Notes: generated from the letters alone by a model not told the origin. Positions 27,854 to 36,200 are shown, counted from the first letter of the stretch. The stretch: 64,000 nucleotides of DNA from Bradyrhizobium jicamae (GCF_001440395.1 NZ_LLXZ01000118.1:62001-126000); one strand, 5' to 3'. Numbers and translations are program-made.

Positions 27854-29002
27854 TCAGGGCTCGTAGGTCCAGGCGCCGTTGTTGAGGCGGACGATCACCA
27901 GCGCGCGCTCGTCCACGCCGTGATAGGCGCCGGGCTTGAAGTTGTAGACCGCGTGCACGCCCGAGAGCTCCTTGGTGGCGAGGATCTCGTCGCGCAGGGC
28001 TTTTCGGAATTCGACGGTGCCGGGTTTCGCGGTCTTCAGCGCGCGCTCGGCGGCAGAGGTGAAGATCCTCCAGCCGTCGAAGGAATAGGCCGAGAACCCG
28101 TCCGTGGTCGGGACATTGTTGGCCTTCAGGAACGCGGCGCGGAACTCGAGCGCCAGCGTCTTGGCAAAGTGGCTGTCGGGAAGCTGCTCGGCCACGATGA
28201 CAGGACCGGCAGAGACCTGAATGCCTTCCGCGGCCTTGCCGCCGACGCGCACGAAATCGGGATTGACCAGCGCGACCGTGCCGTAGGTCTTGCCCTTGAA
28301 GCCGCGTTCGCCGAGCGCCAGCAGCGGCAGTGCGCCCTGCGTGCCCGATCCGCCGATCAGCACGGCATCCGGACGCACGGCGAGAACCTTGAGAATCTGT
28401 CCCGTGACCGAGGTATCGACGCGGGCATAGCGCTCGTTGGTCAGCACCTTGATGCCGTCTTCGGTTTCGACCGCCTTGGCGCCGTTATAGACGAGATCGC
28501 CCCAGGCGTCGGAGAAGCCGATATAGCCGATGTTCTTCATCGCATCGCGCTTCATGCGGTCGGCGACGACCTTGACCAGCAGCGAAGCGGGCTGCGGAAC
28601 GGAAATGCCCCATTGATCGGCCGGATTCGGCTGTCCGATCACCGGGGAGACGGCGATCATCGGCACCTTCAATTCGGTCGCGACCGCCAGCATCGCGATG
28701 GTCGAAGGTGCCGTTGCGGTGCCGATCAGGAGGTCGACCTTTTCTTCCTCGATCAGCTTGCGCGCGTTGCGGGTCGCGGCGGAAGGATCGGAGCCGTCGT
28801 CGAGCTGGATCAGCTTGATCTTCTCGCCGTTGACCTCGTTCTTGTATTCCATCGCGGCCTGGATACCGCGGCCATACGGGATGCCGATCGATGAGCCGGG
28901 TCCACTCAGCGATGTCACGAATCCGATCGTGATATCAGCCTGTGCGGTCGAGGCCGCGACGAGGCCGCCGATGAGTGCAGTCAAACCTAACATCTTGCGC
29001 AT
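27854..29002 (-). CDS. ABC transporter substrate-binding protein (LivK-like, type I periplasmic fold)
   Basis: This 382-residue periplasmic protein has a signal peptide (MRKMLGLTALIGGLVAASTAQA) and then DITIGFVTSLSGPGSSIGIPYGRGIQAAMEY, typical of Leu/Ile/Val- and aromatic-acid-binding proteins. AAGGGGA precedes the ATG. It is the first gene of the transporter operon, 38 nt before LivH. It is clearly paralogous to the binding protein at 35023-36180 (shared QLDDGSDP(S/A)A(A/S)TRNARKL, YIGFSDA(W/F)GDL, AFIGFSDA-type and NERYAR motifs), so one transporter may use two binding proteins with different ligands. Confidence 0.92.
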   Translation of the reverse strand: MRKMLGLTALIGGLVAASTAQADITIGFVTSLSGPGSSIGIPYGRGIQAAMEYKNEVNGEKIKLIQLDDGSDPSAATRNARKLIEEEKVDLLIGTATAPSTIAMLAVATELKVPMIAVSPVIGQPNPADQWGISVPQPASLLVKVVADRMKRDAMKNIGYIGFSDAWGDLVYNGAKAVETEDGIKVLTNERYARVDTSVTGQILKVLAVRPDAVLIGGSGTQGALPLLALGERGFKGKTYGTVALVNPDFVRVGGKAAEGIQVSAGPVIVAEQLPDSHFAKTLALEFRAAFLKANNVPTTDGFSAYSFDGWRIFTSAAERALKTAKPGTVEFRKALRDEILATKELSGVHAVYNFKPGAYHGVDERALVIVRLNNGAWTYEP

Positions 29003-29142
29003 TGCATTCCCCTTGGTTGAAATCAGCCGCGACCTGAGCGAGATGTCAGCATGGATCGAGGTCGGACCAGCACGATCGATGCCGTGATTATCGCCGAAAG
29101 CGGGCGTGGGCCTGGTGCCTGCATCCGGATGGGAGTTACGAA

Positions 29143-29967
29143 ATGAGCGCTACAAAACCCGGTTCCAGCGTCGAGCGTCGCTTTGTTACGACGCCTCTTG
29201 GGCGCATCCATGTCGCCACGGCGGGAACCGGCTTTCCCGTTCTCCTGCTGCACCAGACGCCGCGTTCGTGGGATGAATACCGCGACGTGCTGCCGCTGCT
29301 CGGCTGCGACTTCCGCGCCATCGCGATGGATACGCTTGGCTTCGGAGATTCCGATTCCCCTGCCGGCGAACCCTCGATCGAATTGTGGGCCGAGGGCGCA
29401 TTCGCGGTCCTTGATGCGCTGGAAGCGCCCCGCGCCGCCGTCGTTGGCCATCACACCGGTGCGGCGATCGCGGTGGAGATGGCCGCTTCGGCGCCTGCGC
29501 GGGTGAGCGCGCTGGTGCTCTCGGCCTGCCCCTTCGTCGATGCGGCGCGCCGCGCCAAACACCATGGCATGCGGGTGATCGACGATGTCGAGACGCGTAC
29601 CGACGGCTCCCATCTCACCGAGCTCTGGGCGCGCCGGCAGCCGTTCTATCCCGCCGATGATACCGATCTGCTGCAGCGCTTCATGATCGACGCCCTGCGG
29701 GCCGGCGAGATGGCGGCGGAAGGCCACCGGGTAGTGAATCGCTATCGAATGGAGGATCGTCTGGGAAGCATCCAATGCCCCACGCTGGTCATTGCTCCGA
29801 CAGGCGATCCGCACGTTCATCCGGTGGCTCCAAAGGTCGCTGGAGCTATCGAGGGCAGTATCTTGCGCGAGCTCTCAGGAGGCATGGTGCCGCTTCCCGA
29901 TCAGATGCCGGAGGCTTTTGCCGGAATGGTCCGTGACTTCATTGCCGCGCAGGTGGCCAAGACTTAG
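29143..29967 (+). CDS. Alpha/beta hydrolase-fold protein lacking the catalytic serine and histidine
   Basis: This 274-residue protein has a standard alpha/beta-hydrolase layout: PVLLLHQTPRSWDEYRDVLPLL (oxyanion loop), RAIAMDTLGFGDSDSP, the nucleophile elbow VVGHHTGAAIA and a later APTGDPHVHP. The nucleophile position in the elbow (residue 104) is histidine instead of serine. The usual C-terminal catalytic histidine in a GGH motif is methionine (SGGMVPLPDQMPEAF, residue 248). It may use non-hydrolytic chemistry, as some cofactor-free oxygenases and C-C lyases of this fold do. Its stop is a TAG inside a repeat that continues in frame (see 29949-30008). Confidence 0.8.
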   Translation: MSATKPGSSVERRFVTTPLGRIHVATAGTGFPVLLLHQTPRSWDEYRDVLPLLGCDFRAIAMDTLGFGDSDSPAGEPSIELWAEGAFAVLDALEAPRAAVVGHHTGAAIAVEMAASAPARVSALVLSACPFVDAARRAKHHGMRVIDDVETRTDGSHLTELWARRQPFYPADDTDLLQRFMIDALRAGEMAAEGHRVVNRYRMEDRLGSIQCPTLVIAPTGDPHVHPVAPKVAGAIEGSILRELSGGMVPLPDQMPEAFAGMVRDFIAAQVAKT

Positions 29968-30008
29968 ACGGCCAAGACGCAGGTGGCCAAGACGCAGACG
30001 GCAAAGAC
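29949..30008 (+). repeat. Four tandem 15-bp units at and beyond the end of the alpha/beta-hydrolase gene
   Basis: Four copies of a 15-bp unit (consensus GCAGGTGGCCAAGAC) run from 29949 to 30008. In the gene's frame each encodes Q-(V/T)-A-K-T. The second copy carries TAG at 29965-29967 where the others have CAG, which ends the protein. The frame otherwise stays open to a TGA at 30010-30012, so the tail was probably 14 residues longer before the nonsense change. Confidence 0.8.
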
Positions 30009-30164
30009 CTGAAACGGCGCGATCAGCCGCGGCGAATGCGAACCCGCCCGTAGCACGCGCTGTCCCGAGGTCGATGATCTCAGCCACGATTGAAGAGCCT
30101 TTATCAACGCAACCATCAGCGCGGCGTGCATCTGTGCACGGCGGCGCCCACTCCCTGTCAATTG

Positions 30165-30180
30165 TTTAAAGCCTAAAGTA
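30165..30180. promoter_or_regulatory. MarR-type operator-like site A
   Basis: TTTAAAGCCTAAAGTA contains TTTA-N5-TAAA symmetry and the half GCCTAAA(G/C)TA that recurs at 37921-37930 and 40377-40386. It lies about 330 bp upstream of the racemase-like gene and its downstream operon. It is likely a binding site for one of the island's MarR proteins. Confidence 0.45.
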
Positions 30181-30358
30181 TTTCTCGGTCGCAGGTCAAT
30201 ACGCCAGATTCGCGCTTCGCGGAAAAAATTTGCGGCACTGCGAGCGTCCCAGAAAGCTGAATTCGCTTGTGCAAAAGGGTAAGGCGCAACCTGCCCGTCC
30301 TTTCGGCAAACCGATCCTGTCGTGCGCAGCGCACGCCTGCGCGTGGTTCAATTGACGC

Positions 30359-30386
30359 CAAAATTATTTTGTGGTTGAAATATTTC
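30359..30386. promoter_or_regulatory. Two adjacent AT-rich palindromes upstream of the racemase-like gene
   Basis: CAAAAT-T-ATTTTG (30359-30371) is a perfect 6-1-6 inverted repeat and GAAATATTTC (30377-30386) is a perfect 10-bp palindrome. A TTGACG at 30352-30357 could be a -35 element, so the palindromes would overlap the core promoter. They begin 150 bp before the GTG at 30509. Binding protein unknown. Confidence 0.35.
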
Positions 30387-30508
30387 GGTCGATGGGATGG
30401 CGTCGCTCTCCAACGCGCCTCCACAACGACAGGCTCGTGCGTGTCGTTACCCTCGTGACCGCGGGGACGAGGCCCGCATGCTCTCCGCCTGTGAAACAGG
30501 ATATCGCT

Positions 30509-31306
30509 GTGCGCATCTTCTGGCAGAGCTTCGTCGACCAGGCTACGAGCGCGCCCTACATGGCGCGGCTCGCGGCCTATCTGAACGAGATCGCAGCGCC
30601 CGGCACCAGCGTGCATGTCGAGGGCATCACGCCCGCCGATCGCGACTTCGGCCGATTGGCCGAATTCCGCTGTGCGATCCAGGCCGTCGACAACGGCCTC
30701 GCGGCGCAGGAGAGCGGCTTCGACGCCTATGTCATGGGCCACTTCCAGGATCCCGGCTTATACGAACTGCGTTCGGCGCTGACGATCCCGGTGGTCGGCG
30801 CCGGCGAGGCCACACTGCTGGCGGCCTCGCAGCTTGGCCGCCGCCTCGGCCTTGTCACGCTCGATAGCGCTTTCGAGGTTTGGCATTACGAGCAGGCCGA
30901 TCGCTACGGACTTTCCGGCCGCGTGGTGCATGTCACCGGCATGGGTTGCCGTCCTGAAGATTTCAGCGCCGCGTTTGCAGGCGATGCCGCGGCGAAGGCG
31001 CGCATGCTGAGCGACTTTGCGGCCTGCGCGCAGCCGCTGGTCGATCGCGGCGCCGATGTCGTCATCCCGGCCGGCGTGTTGCCCGGTCTCCTGATTGCGA
31101 GCGAGCACGGTTTCAAGGTCGGTCATGCGCCCGTGGTCAACTGCGCGGCGGTCGCGTTGAAGAGCGCCGAGATGTGGGTGCAGTTGCAGCGCCTCAACGG
31201 CACCGAGCCGAGCCGCGGGCCGAGTTTTGCGCTGGCCAATGACCGGGCCCGTCAGGATTTCCGCGCCATCGTCGCGCGCACGCAAGCCGACAAACCCCAA
31301 GGATAG
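30509..31306 (+). CDS. Asp/Glu/hydantoin racemase superfamily protein lacking both catalytic cysteines
   Basis: This 265-residue protein is similar to hydantoin racemases: RIFWQSFVDQATSAPYM, then GHFQDPGLYELRSALTIPVVGAGEATLLAASQLGRRLGLVT. In active racemases the first motif is C-F-(G/S)-D-P-G and a second cysteine follows ADxIvLG-type strands. Here they read H-F-Q-D-P-G and VVIPAGVLPGLL, so neither cysteine is present. I chose GTG 30509 because AGGAT precedes it by 7 nt; GTG 30491 and ATG 30371 are longer alternatives. Ohr follows 3 bp later. It may be a decarboxylase, lyase or binding protein of the pathway. Confidence 0.75.
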   Translation: MRIFWQSFVDQATSAPYMARLAAYLNEIAAPGTSVHVEGITPADRDFGRLAEFRCAIQAVDNGLAAQESGFDAYVMGHFQDPGLYELRSALTIPVVGAGEATLLAASQLGRRLGLVTLDSAFEVWHYEQADRYGLSGRVVHVTGMGCRPEDFSAAFAGDAAAKARMLSDFAACAQPLVDRGADVVIPAGVLPGLLIASEHGFKVGHAPVVNCAAVALKSAEMWVQLQRLNGTEPSRGPSFALANDRARQDFRAIVARTQADKPQG

Positions 31307-31309
31307 GAC

Positions 31310-31738
31310 ATGCTGCAGCCAGACAAGATTCTGTATGAAGCCGAGGTGACGGCAACTGGCGGGCGCGACGGCAAGGCCGCGAGCGACGACGGACTGTTGT
31401 CGGTGGCGCTGTCGCTGCCGAAATCGCTTGGCGGTCCGGGCGGGCCAGGAACCAATCCTGAGCAGCTTTTTGCCGCGGGCTATGCCGCGTGCTTCCTCGG
31501 TGCGGTGAAACTGGTCGCACGCACGCGCAAGATCACGCCGTCGGCGGAACCGACCGTCACCGCCAGGGTCGGCATGGGGCCGGTCGCGGTCGGCTACGCG
31601 CTCACGGTCGAACTCAAGGTGGAACTTCCCGGGCTGGAAAAATCCGTCGCCGAGGAAGTCGTGGCCGGCGCGCATGAGCGCTGCCCTTATTCCAACGCAA
31701 CGCGCGGCAATATCGACGTCAAGCTGACCGTGCTCTAA
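31310..31738 (+). CDS. Organic hydroperoxide resistance protein (Ohr/OsmC family)
   Basis: This 142-residue protein carries the two redox cysteines of Ohr: Cys61 in GYAACFLGAV and Cys125 in ERCPYSNATRGN. The N-terminal KILYEAEVTATGGRDGKAASDDGLLSVALSLPK is also typical. It reduces organic hydroperoxides with lipoylated proteins or thiols as electron donors. Within an aromatic-oxygenation island it could remove peroxidic by-products. It is usually controlled by OhrR; here it sits inside an operon. Confidence 0.93.
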   Translation: MLQPDKILYEAEVTATGGRDGKAASDDGLLSVALSLPKSLGGPGGPGTNPEQLFAAGYAACFLGAVKLVARTRKITPSAEPTVTARVGMGPVAVGYALTVELKVELPGLEKSVAEEVVAGAHERCPYSNATRGNIDVKLTVL

Positions 31739-31763
31739 GCGGCTCACAGGAACCGGCGGTCCG

Positions 31764-32942
31764 ATGCAGAACTCCATCCGCACACCTTACGACCGGGTCG
31801 TGATGGCAGTTCCGGTGACGATCCCTTACGTGCGCTACTCGATCGAGAGCGCGCAATGGTGGATGGGGCGCGCGCTGAAGGCGTTGGTCGATGGCGCCGG
31901 GATCAAGCCGCGCGACATCGACGGATTCTGCGTTTCGAGTTTCACGGCGGGACTCGATAGCGGGATCGGTCTCACCCAGCATTTCGGCCTCTGCGTACGC
32001 TGGATTGACACCATTCCGCTCGGCGGCGCCAGTGCGATTGCCGCGCTGCGCCGCGCGGCGCGGGCGGTACAGGCGGGCGACGCCCGCATCGTGGCCTGCG
32101 TCGCCGGTGACACCAACCACGTCGATTCCTTTCGCTACACGCTGGAGAATTTCTCGCGCTTCAACCAGGACGCCGTCTATCCCTATGGCGCCGGCGGCGC
32201 CAATGCGAGCTTCGCGCTGATCGCGCGCAACTACATGCGGACGTTCGGCGCAAAGCGCGAGGATTTTGGCAAGATTGCGGTTGCCCAGCGCAGCAATGCG
32301 CTCCACAATCCCCATGCCCTGATGAAGGCGCCGCTGACCATCGAGCAATACATGTCGGCGCGGCCGATTGCCGACCCGATCCATCTGTTCGACTGCGTGA
32401 TGCCGTGCGCCGGCGCGGAGGCATTCCTCGTCATGAGCGAAGACGTCGCGGCATCGCTGAAATTGCCCGCCGTCAAAATCCTCGCCACCATCGAGCGCCA
32501 CAATGCGTTCGGCGACGATCCGGTTCAGGTACGGGGTGGCTGGGCGATGGACGTCGACGAACTCTATGCGATGGCCGGCGTGAAGCCTGACGATCTCGAT
32601 TTCGTCCAGACCTACGACGATTACCCCGTGATCTCGATGATGCAATTCGAGGACCTCGGCTTTTGCCGGAAAGGCGAGGGGCCGGATTTCGTGCGGCAGC
32701 ATGATCTCACGATCGACGGCAGTTTCCCGCACAACACTTCCGGCGGGCAATTGTCGGTCGGGCAGGCCGGCGCCGGCGGCGCCTATCTCGGTGTGGTCGA
32801 GGCGATGCGCCAGGTGCTCGGGCAGGCCGGTCCTACGCAGGTCAAGGGTGCACGCATCGGGTTGGCATCGGGCTTTGGAATGATCAATTATGATCGCGGC
32901 CTCGCCTCGGGCGCGGCGATCCTCGCGGGAGCGGGCGCATGA
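31764..32942 (+). CDS. Thiolase-fold protein without thiolase catalytic residues (probable retro-aldolase subunit)
   Basis: This 392-residue protein has the SCP-x/thiolase fold (VAGDTNHVDSFRYTLENFSRFNQDAVYPYGAGGANASFALIARNYM ... FPHNTSGGQLSVGQAGAGGAYLGVVEAMRQVLG). The nucleophilic cysteine position is glycine (Gly88 in IPLGGASAIAAL). The GHP histidine is Gln334 (SVGQAGAGG). Thiolase-fold proteins of this kind that pair with a DUF35 partner include the steroid side-chain aldolase Ltp2. The next gene encodes a DUF35 domain and overlaps as ATGA, so a complex is likely. I infer cleavage of a 3-hydroxyacyl-CoA by retro-aldol chemistry. Confidence 0.85.
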   Translation: MQNSIRTPYDRVVMAVPVTIPYVRYSIESAQWWMGRALKALVDGAGIKPRDIDGFCVSSFTAGLDSGIGLTQHFGLCVRWIDTIPLGGASAIAALRRAARAVQAGDARIVACVAGDTNHVDSFRYTLENFSRFNQDAVYPYGAGGANASFALIARNYMRTFGAKREDFGKIAVAQRSNALHNPHALMKAPLTIEQYMSARPIADPIHLFDCVMPCAGAEAFLVMSEDVAASLKLPAVKILATIERHNAFGDDPVQVRGGWAMDVDELYAMAGVKPDDLDFVQTYDDYPVISMMQFEDLGFCRKGEGPDFVRQHDLTIDGSFPHNTSGGQLSVGQAGAGGAYLGVVEAMRQVLGQAGPTQVKGARIGLASGFGMINYDRGLASGAAILAGAGA

Positions 32943-34180
32943 TCGAACCGATCGCAAAGCCGCGCCGGAAGAATCCGCTGCTACGCACGCGGCTGCCGAC
33001 CTCGCCGCCGCGCGCACGCAGCCGCGCCTCGCATGGCTTTACGCGGGCCGCCGCCGAGGGCCGCTTCATGCTGCAGCGCTGCGGCGCCTGCGAAACATTC
33101 TGCTATCCGGCGCGCGACGCCTGTCCGACGTGCCTTTCCGCCGATCTCGTCTTCACCGACGCGCCGCGGCGCGGCACGCTGCTCTCCGAAACCACGCTGC
33201 ATATCCCGGCCGATGTGCACTTTCGCGAGCGAGCGCCGTGGCGGGTCGGGCTGGTCGCGATGGACTGCGGGCCGAAACTGGTGACGCACCTGCATGCCGA
33301 TTGCGAAGAGGGCAAGTCGGTCGTGATGTCGTTTCAACTGGACAAGAGCGGGCAGGCCGTGGCCTTCGCCCATCCCGAACGGGAGACCTCCAACATGGCG
33401 GATGACAGGCAGTGGCGTGAGATGACGGCCGATCCGAAATTCCGGCGCGCTTTGGTGACGAACGGGCGCAGCATCGTCGGTCAGGAAGTGGTCGCCGCGC
33501 TGAAGGCGGCCGGCGCCTCGATCGTGTTCGTCGGCGTCGCCGAGCCGTGGAAGCCGTTCCGCGGAGAGGATACGTTGCGGGCGCTGGAAGGCGTCGAGAT
33601 CGTGCCGCTGGATATCGGCGATGAGAAATCCGTCGCCGATCTGGCGGCCGATATCGGCGGCAAGGTCGATATACTCGTCAATACCACCGAGCATGTCCGT
33701 TCCGGCGGGCTGCTCGACCGGCAAGGCACCAGCGTCGTACGCGACGAGATCGACCAGACCTATCTCGGCTTCGTTCATCTGGCGCAGGCGTTCGGGCCGG
33801 CGATGCGGATGCGGGGCTCCGACGGCGTCAATAGCGCCGCCGCCTGGGTCAACATCCTGTCGGTCTATGCGCTGGCGAACTGGCCGATGTTCGGCGCGTA
33901 TTCAGCGTCGCAGGCAGCTGCGCTCTCGCTTTCGCACAGCTTGCGCGCGGAGCTTCGGCCTGGCGGCGTCAAGGTGGTAAACGTGTTCACAGGGCCGCTG
34001 GACATCGAGTGGTTCCAGACGGTGCCGCCGCCTAAGGTGGCGCCGCGCGTGGTGGCGAATTCGATCGTGTCGGCGCTCAAGCGCGGACTCGAAGATGTGT
34101 TCGTGGGCGATGTCGCCGAAGATATTCGCCAGCGCCTGGCGGCCAATCCAAAGGCTGTCGAGCGTGAACTTGGGGCTTAA
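32939..34180 (+). CDS. DUF35 (zinc ribbon/OB-fold) domain fused to a degenerate SDR domain
   Basis: This is a 413-residue two-domain protein. Residues about 33-150 are a DUF35 domain with a zinc ribbon (Cys48-x2-Cys51 ... Cys62-x2-Cys65) and an OB-fold (GTLLSETTLHIPADVHFRERAPWRVGLVAMD). Residues about 168-413 are an SDR-like Rossmann domain (ALVTNGRSIVGQEVVAAL ... ILVNTTEH). The SDR keeps Ser308 and Tyr321, but the catalytic lysine is Gln325 (YSASQ) and the cofactor glycine motif is altered, so it is probably a pseudo-dehydrogenase. Anaerobic toluene degraders have thiolase, DUF35 and inactive SDR subunits as separate proteins; here two are fused. Confidence 0.85.
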   Translation: MIEPIAKPRRKNPLLRTRLPTSPPRARSRASHGFTRAAAEGRFMLQRCGACETFCYPARDACPTCLSADLVFTDAPRRGTLLSETTLHIPADVHFRERAPWRVGLVAMDCGPKLVTHLHADCEEGKSVVMSFQLDKSGQAVAFAHPERETSNMADDRQWREMTADPKFRRALVTNGRSIVGQEVVAALKAAGASIVFVGVAEPWKPFRGEDTLRALEGVEIVPLDIGDEKSVADLAADIGGKVDILVNTTEHVRSGGLLDRQGTSVVRDEIDQTYLGFVHLAQAFGPAMRMRGSDGVNSAAAWVNILSVYALANWPMFGAYSASQAAALSLSHSLRAELRPGGVKVVNVFTGPLDIEWFQTVPPPKVAPRVVANSIVSALKRGLEDVFVGDVAEDIRQRLAANPKAVERELGA

Positions 34181-34209
34181 GTGGGTTTGCTGAAAGCGGG
34201 AGAAGCGCA

Positions 34210-34995
34210 ATGGACAGCAACAGTCTCATGCAATTTGCCGGCGCGGTTGCATCCGGCGCGGTGCGCGTCGTCGATCTGACCTTTACGCTCAGTCCCGATT
34301 TTCCGGTTATCGTGCTGCCGCCCGAGTTCGGCCAGGCCGCACCGGTCCGCATCCAGCAGATTTCGCGTTATGATGCGAGCGGCCCTGCCTGGTACTGGAA
34401 CAATCTCACTTTCGGCGAGCACACCGGCACGCATTTCGACGCGCCGATCCACTGGTTCACCGGCAAGGACCTGCCGAACAATTCGGTCGATACCCTGCCG
34501 GTGCGCGACATGATCGCGCCGGCCTGCGTGATCGATTGCTCGGCGCAGGCCGCAAAGGATGCGGATTTCCTTTTGACGATACCCATCGTCGAGGCCTGGG
34601 AAAAAAGCCACGGGCGGATTCCCGAGCGCCATTGGGTGCTGCTGCGCACCGATTGGTCGAAGAAAGGTTGGCGCGACTATGCCAATCTGAAGGACGACGG
34701 CGCGCACACGCCAGGGCCGGATGCTGCCGTGATGCGCTGGCTGGTCGAGGAGCGCGGCGTCATCGGCTTCGGCACCGAGACAATCGGGACCGATGCCGGT
34801 CAGGCCGGTCATCTCGATCCGCCCTATCCGGCGCACCACTTCCTGCATGGTGGCGGGCGTTACGGCCTGCAATGCCTGTGCAATCTCGATCAGCTTCCTC
34901 CGACCGGCGCGGTGATCGTGGCTGCACCGCTAAAAATCCAGAACGGCTCCGGCAGTCCGTTGCGTGTTCTTGCGCTGGTACCTGGGCAGGGTTGA
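34210..34995 (+). CDS. Cyclase family metal hydrolase, isatin hydrolase-like
   Basis: This 261-residue protein of the cyclase/kynurenine formamidase family has the metal motif HTGTHFDAPIHW (His71, His75, Asp77, His81) and the C-terminal GFGTETIGTDAGQAGHLDPPYPAHHFLHGGGRYGLQCL. Isatin hydrolase, a Mn-dependent enzyme that opens isatin to isatinate, is in this family and is part of auxin breakdown in Bradyrhizobium-like bacteria. It lies 29 nt after the DUF35 fusion with GGGAGAAG as ribosome-binding site. In context I favour isatin over N-formylkynurenine as substrate. Confidence 0.82.
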   Translation: MDSNSLMQFAGAVASGAVRVVDLTFTLSPDFPVIVLPPEFGQAAPVRIQQISRYDASGPAWYWNNLTFGEHTGTHFDAPIHWFTGKDLPNNSVDTLPVRDMIAPACVIDCSAQAAKDADFLLTIPIVEAWEKSHGRIPERHWVLLRTDWSKKGWRDYANLKDDGAHTPGPDAAVMRWLVEERGVIGFGTETIGTDAGQAGHLDPPYPAHHFLHGGGRYGLQCLCNLDQLPPTGAVIVAAPLKIQNGSGSPLRVLALVPGQG

Positions 34996-35022
34996 ACCTT
35001 TTCGTCGACATCGAGTGACATC

Positions 35023-36180
35023 ATGAAAAAGAAAAACATCTTGTTGATTGGCGCCGCGCTTCTGCTCGGCGCTTCTGCGCCGGCGCGGGCCGAGATTCTC
35101 GTCGGTTTCGTCACCGGCCTGAGCGGCCCCGTATCCTCGATCGGGGTGCCGAACGCCAAGGGGCTGGCTGCGGGCCAGGCCTATGTTGGCGAGGTCGATG
35201 GCGAGAAAGTTCGCGTCATCCAGCTCGACGACGGCTCGGATCCGGCCGCATCGACGCGCAACGCGCGCAAGCTGGTCGAGCAGGAGAAGGTTGATTTCCT
35301 GATCGGCACATCAGGCGCGCCGCAGACGCTGGCGATGGCAACCGCTGCGATCGAGATGAAGGTGCCGATGGTGGCGGTTTCGCCGATCGCACCGGTGCCG
35401 GCCGGTGAGGGCGGGCCATGGGTGGTGCAGACACCGCAGCCGACCCCGCTGCTCGTGCGGGGCATCGTCGACCACATGAAGAGCCGCAACGTGAAGACCG
35501 TGGCCTTCATCGGCTTCTCCGACGCTTTCGGCGACCTGATGTACAATTCGCTGATGCAAAGCGCCGAGAAGGCCGAGATCAAGGTGATCGCGAACGAACG
35601 CTATGCGCGCTCCGACAACTCGGTCACCGCGCAGGTGCTGCGCGCGGTCTCCCTGCGTCCCGATGCGATCATGCTGGGCGGCACCGGAACGCCCGGCGCG
35701 CTGCCCGTGATCGCGCTGGCGGAACGCGGATACAAGGGGCCGCTCTACGGCAATCACGGCATGATCAGCGCCGATTTCCTGCGGCTGGCTGGTAAATCGG
35801 CCGAGGGCATCATCTGCCCGACCGGGCCGGTGACCGCGGGCGAACAGCTTCCCGAGAACAATCCTATCCGAAAGGTCGTGCTTGCATTCCGCGCCGCCTA
35901 TGAGAAGGCCAATGGCGAGGCGCCGGCCGATGCGTTTTCGCCCTATGCCTTCGACGGCTGGCTGGTGTTCATGGATGCCGCCAAGCGCGCCAAGGCGACG
36001 GGTGCAGCGCCCGGGACGCCGGCGTTCCGCAACGCGCTGCGCGAGGCGCTGTTCACGACCAAGGATGTCGTCGGCGCGCACGGCATCTACAGCTACACGC
36101 CGGCCGATCGCCACGGCGTCGATGACCGCGCGCGAATACTGGTCCAGATCGAGAACGGGAAGTACAAGCTGCTGCCATGA
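35023..36180 (+). CDS. ABC transporter substrate-binding protein (LivK-like, second copy)
   Basis: This 385-residue periplasmic binding protein has signal peptide MKKKNILLIGAALLLGASAPARA, followed by EILVGFVTGLSGPVSSIGVPNAKGLAAGQAYV. It closely parallels the binding protein at 27854-29002 and, like it, ends with HG(I/V)-(Y)-type and GVDDRARILVQIENG motifs. No permease or ATPase is next to it, so it probably shares the LivHMGF membrane parts at 24296-27815. It is the last gene of the plus-strand run from 30509. Confidence 0.9.
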   Translation: MKKKNILLIGAALLLGASAPARAEILVGFVTGLSGPVSSIGVPNAKGLAAGQAYVGEVDGEKVRVIQLDDGSDPAASTRNARKLVEQEKVDFLIGTSGAPQTLAMATAAIEMKVPMVAVSPIAPVPAGEGGPWVVQTPQPTPLLVRGIVDHMKSRNVKTVAFIGFSDAFGDLMYNSLMQSAEKAEIKVIANERYARSDNSVTAQVLRAVSLRPDAIMLGGTGTPGALPVIALAERGYKGPLYGNHGMISADFLRLAGKSAEGIICPTGPVTAGEQLPENNPIRKVVLAFRAAYEKANGEAPADAFSPYAFDGWLVFMDAAKRAKATGAAPGTPAFRNALREALFTTKDVVGAHGIYSYTPADRHGVDDRARILVQIENGKYKLLP

Positions 36181-36200
36181 CAGCAGCAGCCAGCGGGCGC

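Larger units (their letters stand above)
30009..30508. other. 500-bp intergenic control region
   Basis: I find no convincing gene in either strand here; the open frames lack family features and normal codon use. It holds three AT-rich symmetric elements annotated separately (30165-30180, 30359-30371, 30377-30386) in a lower-GC background. It separates the alpha/beta-hydrolase gene from the racemase-like gene and probably contains the promoter for the thiolase/cyclase operon. Confidence 0.5.

Noticed and set aside
30173..30742. Minus-strand frame of 189 codons overlapping the racemase-like gene
   Set aside because: Most of it is antisense to the racemase-like protein, and the remainder lies in AT-richer control DNA with no family features.
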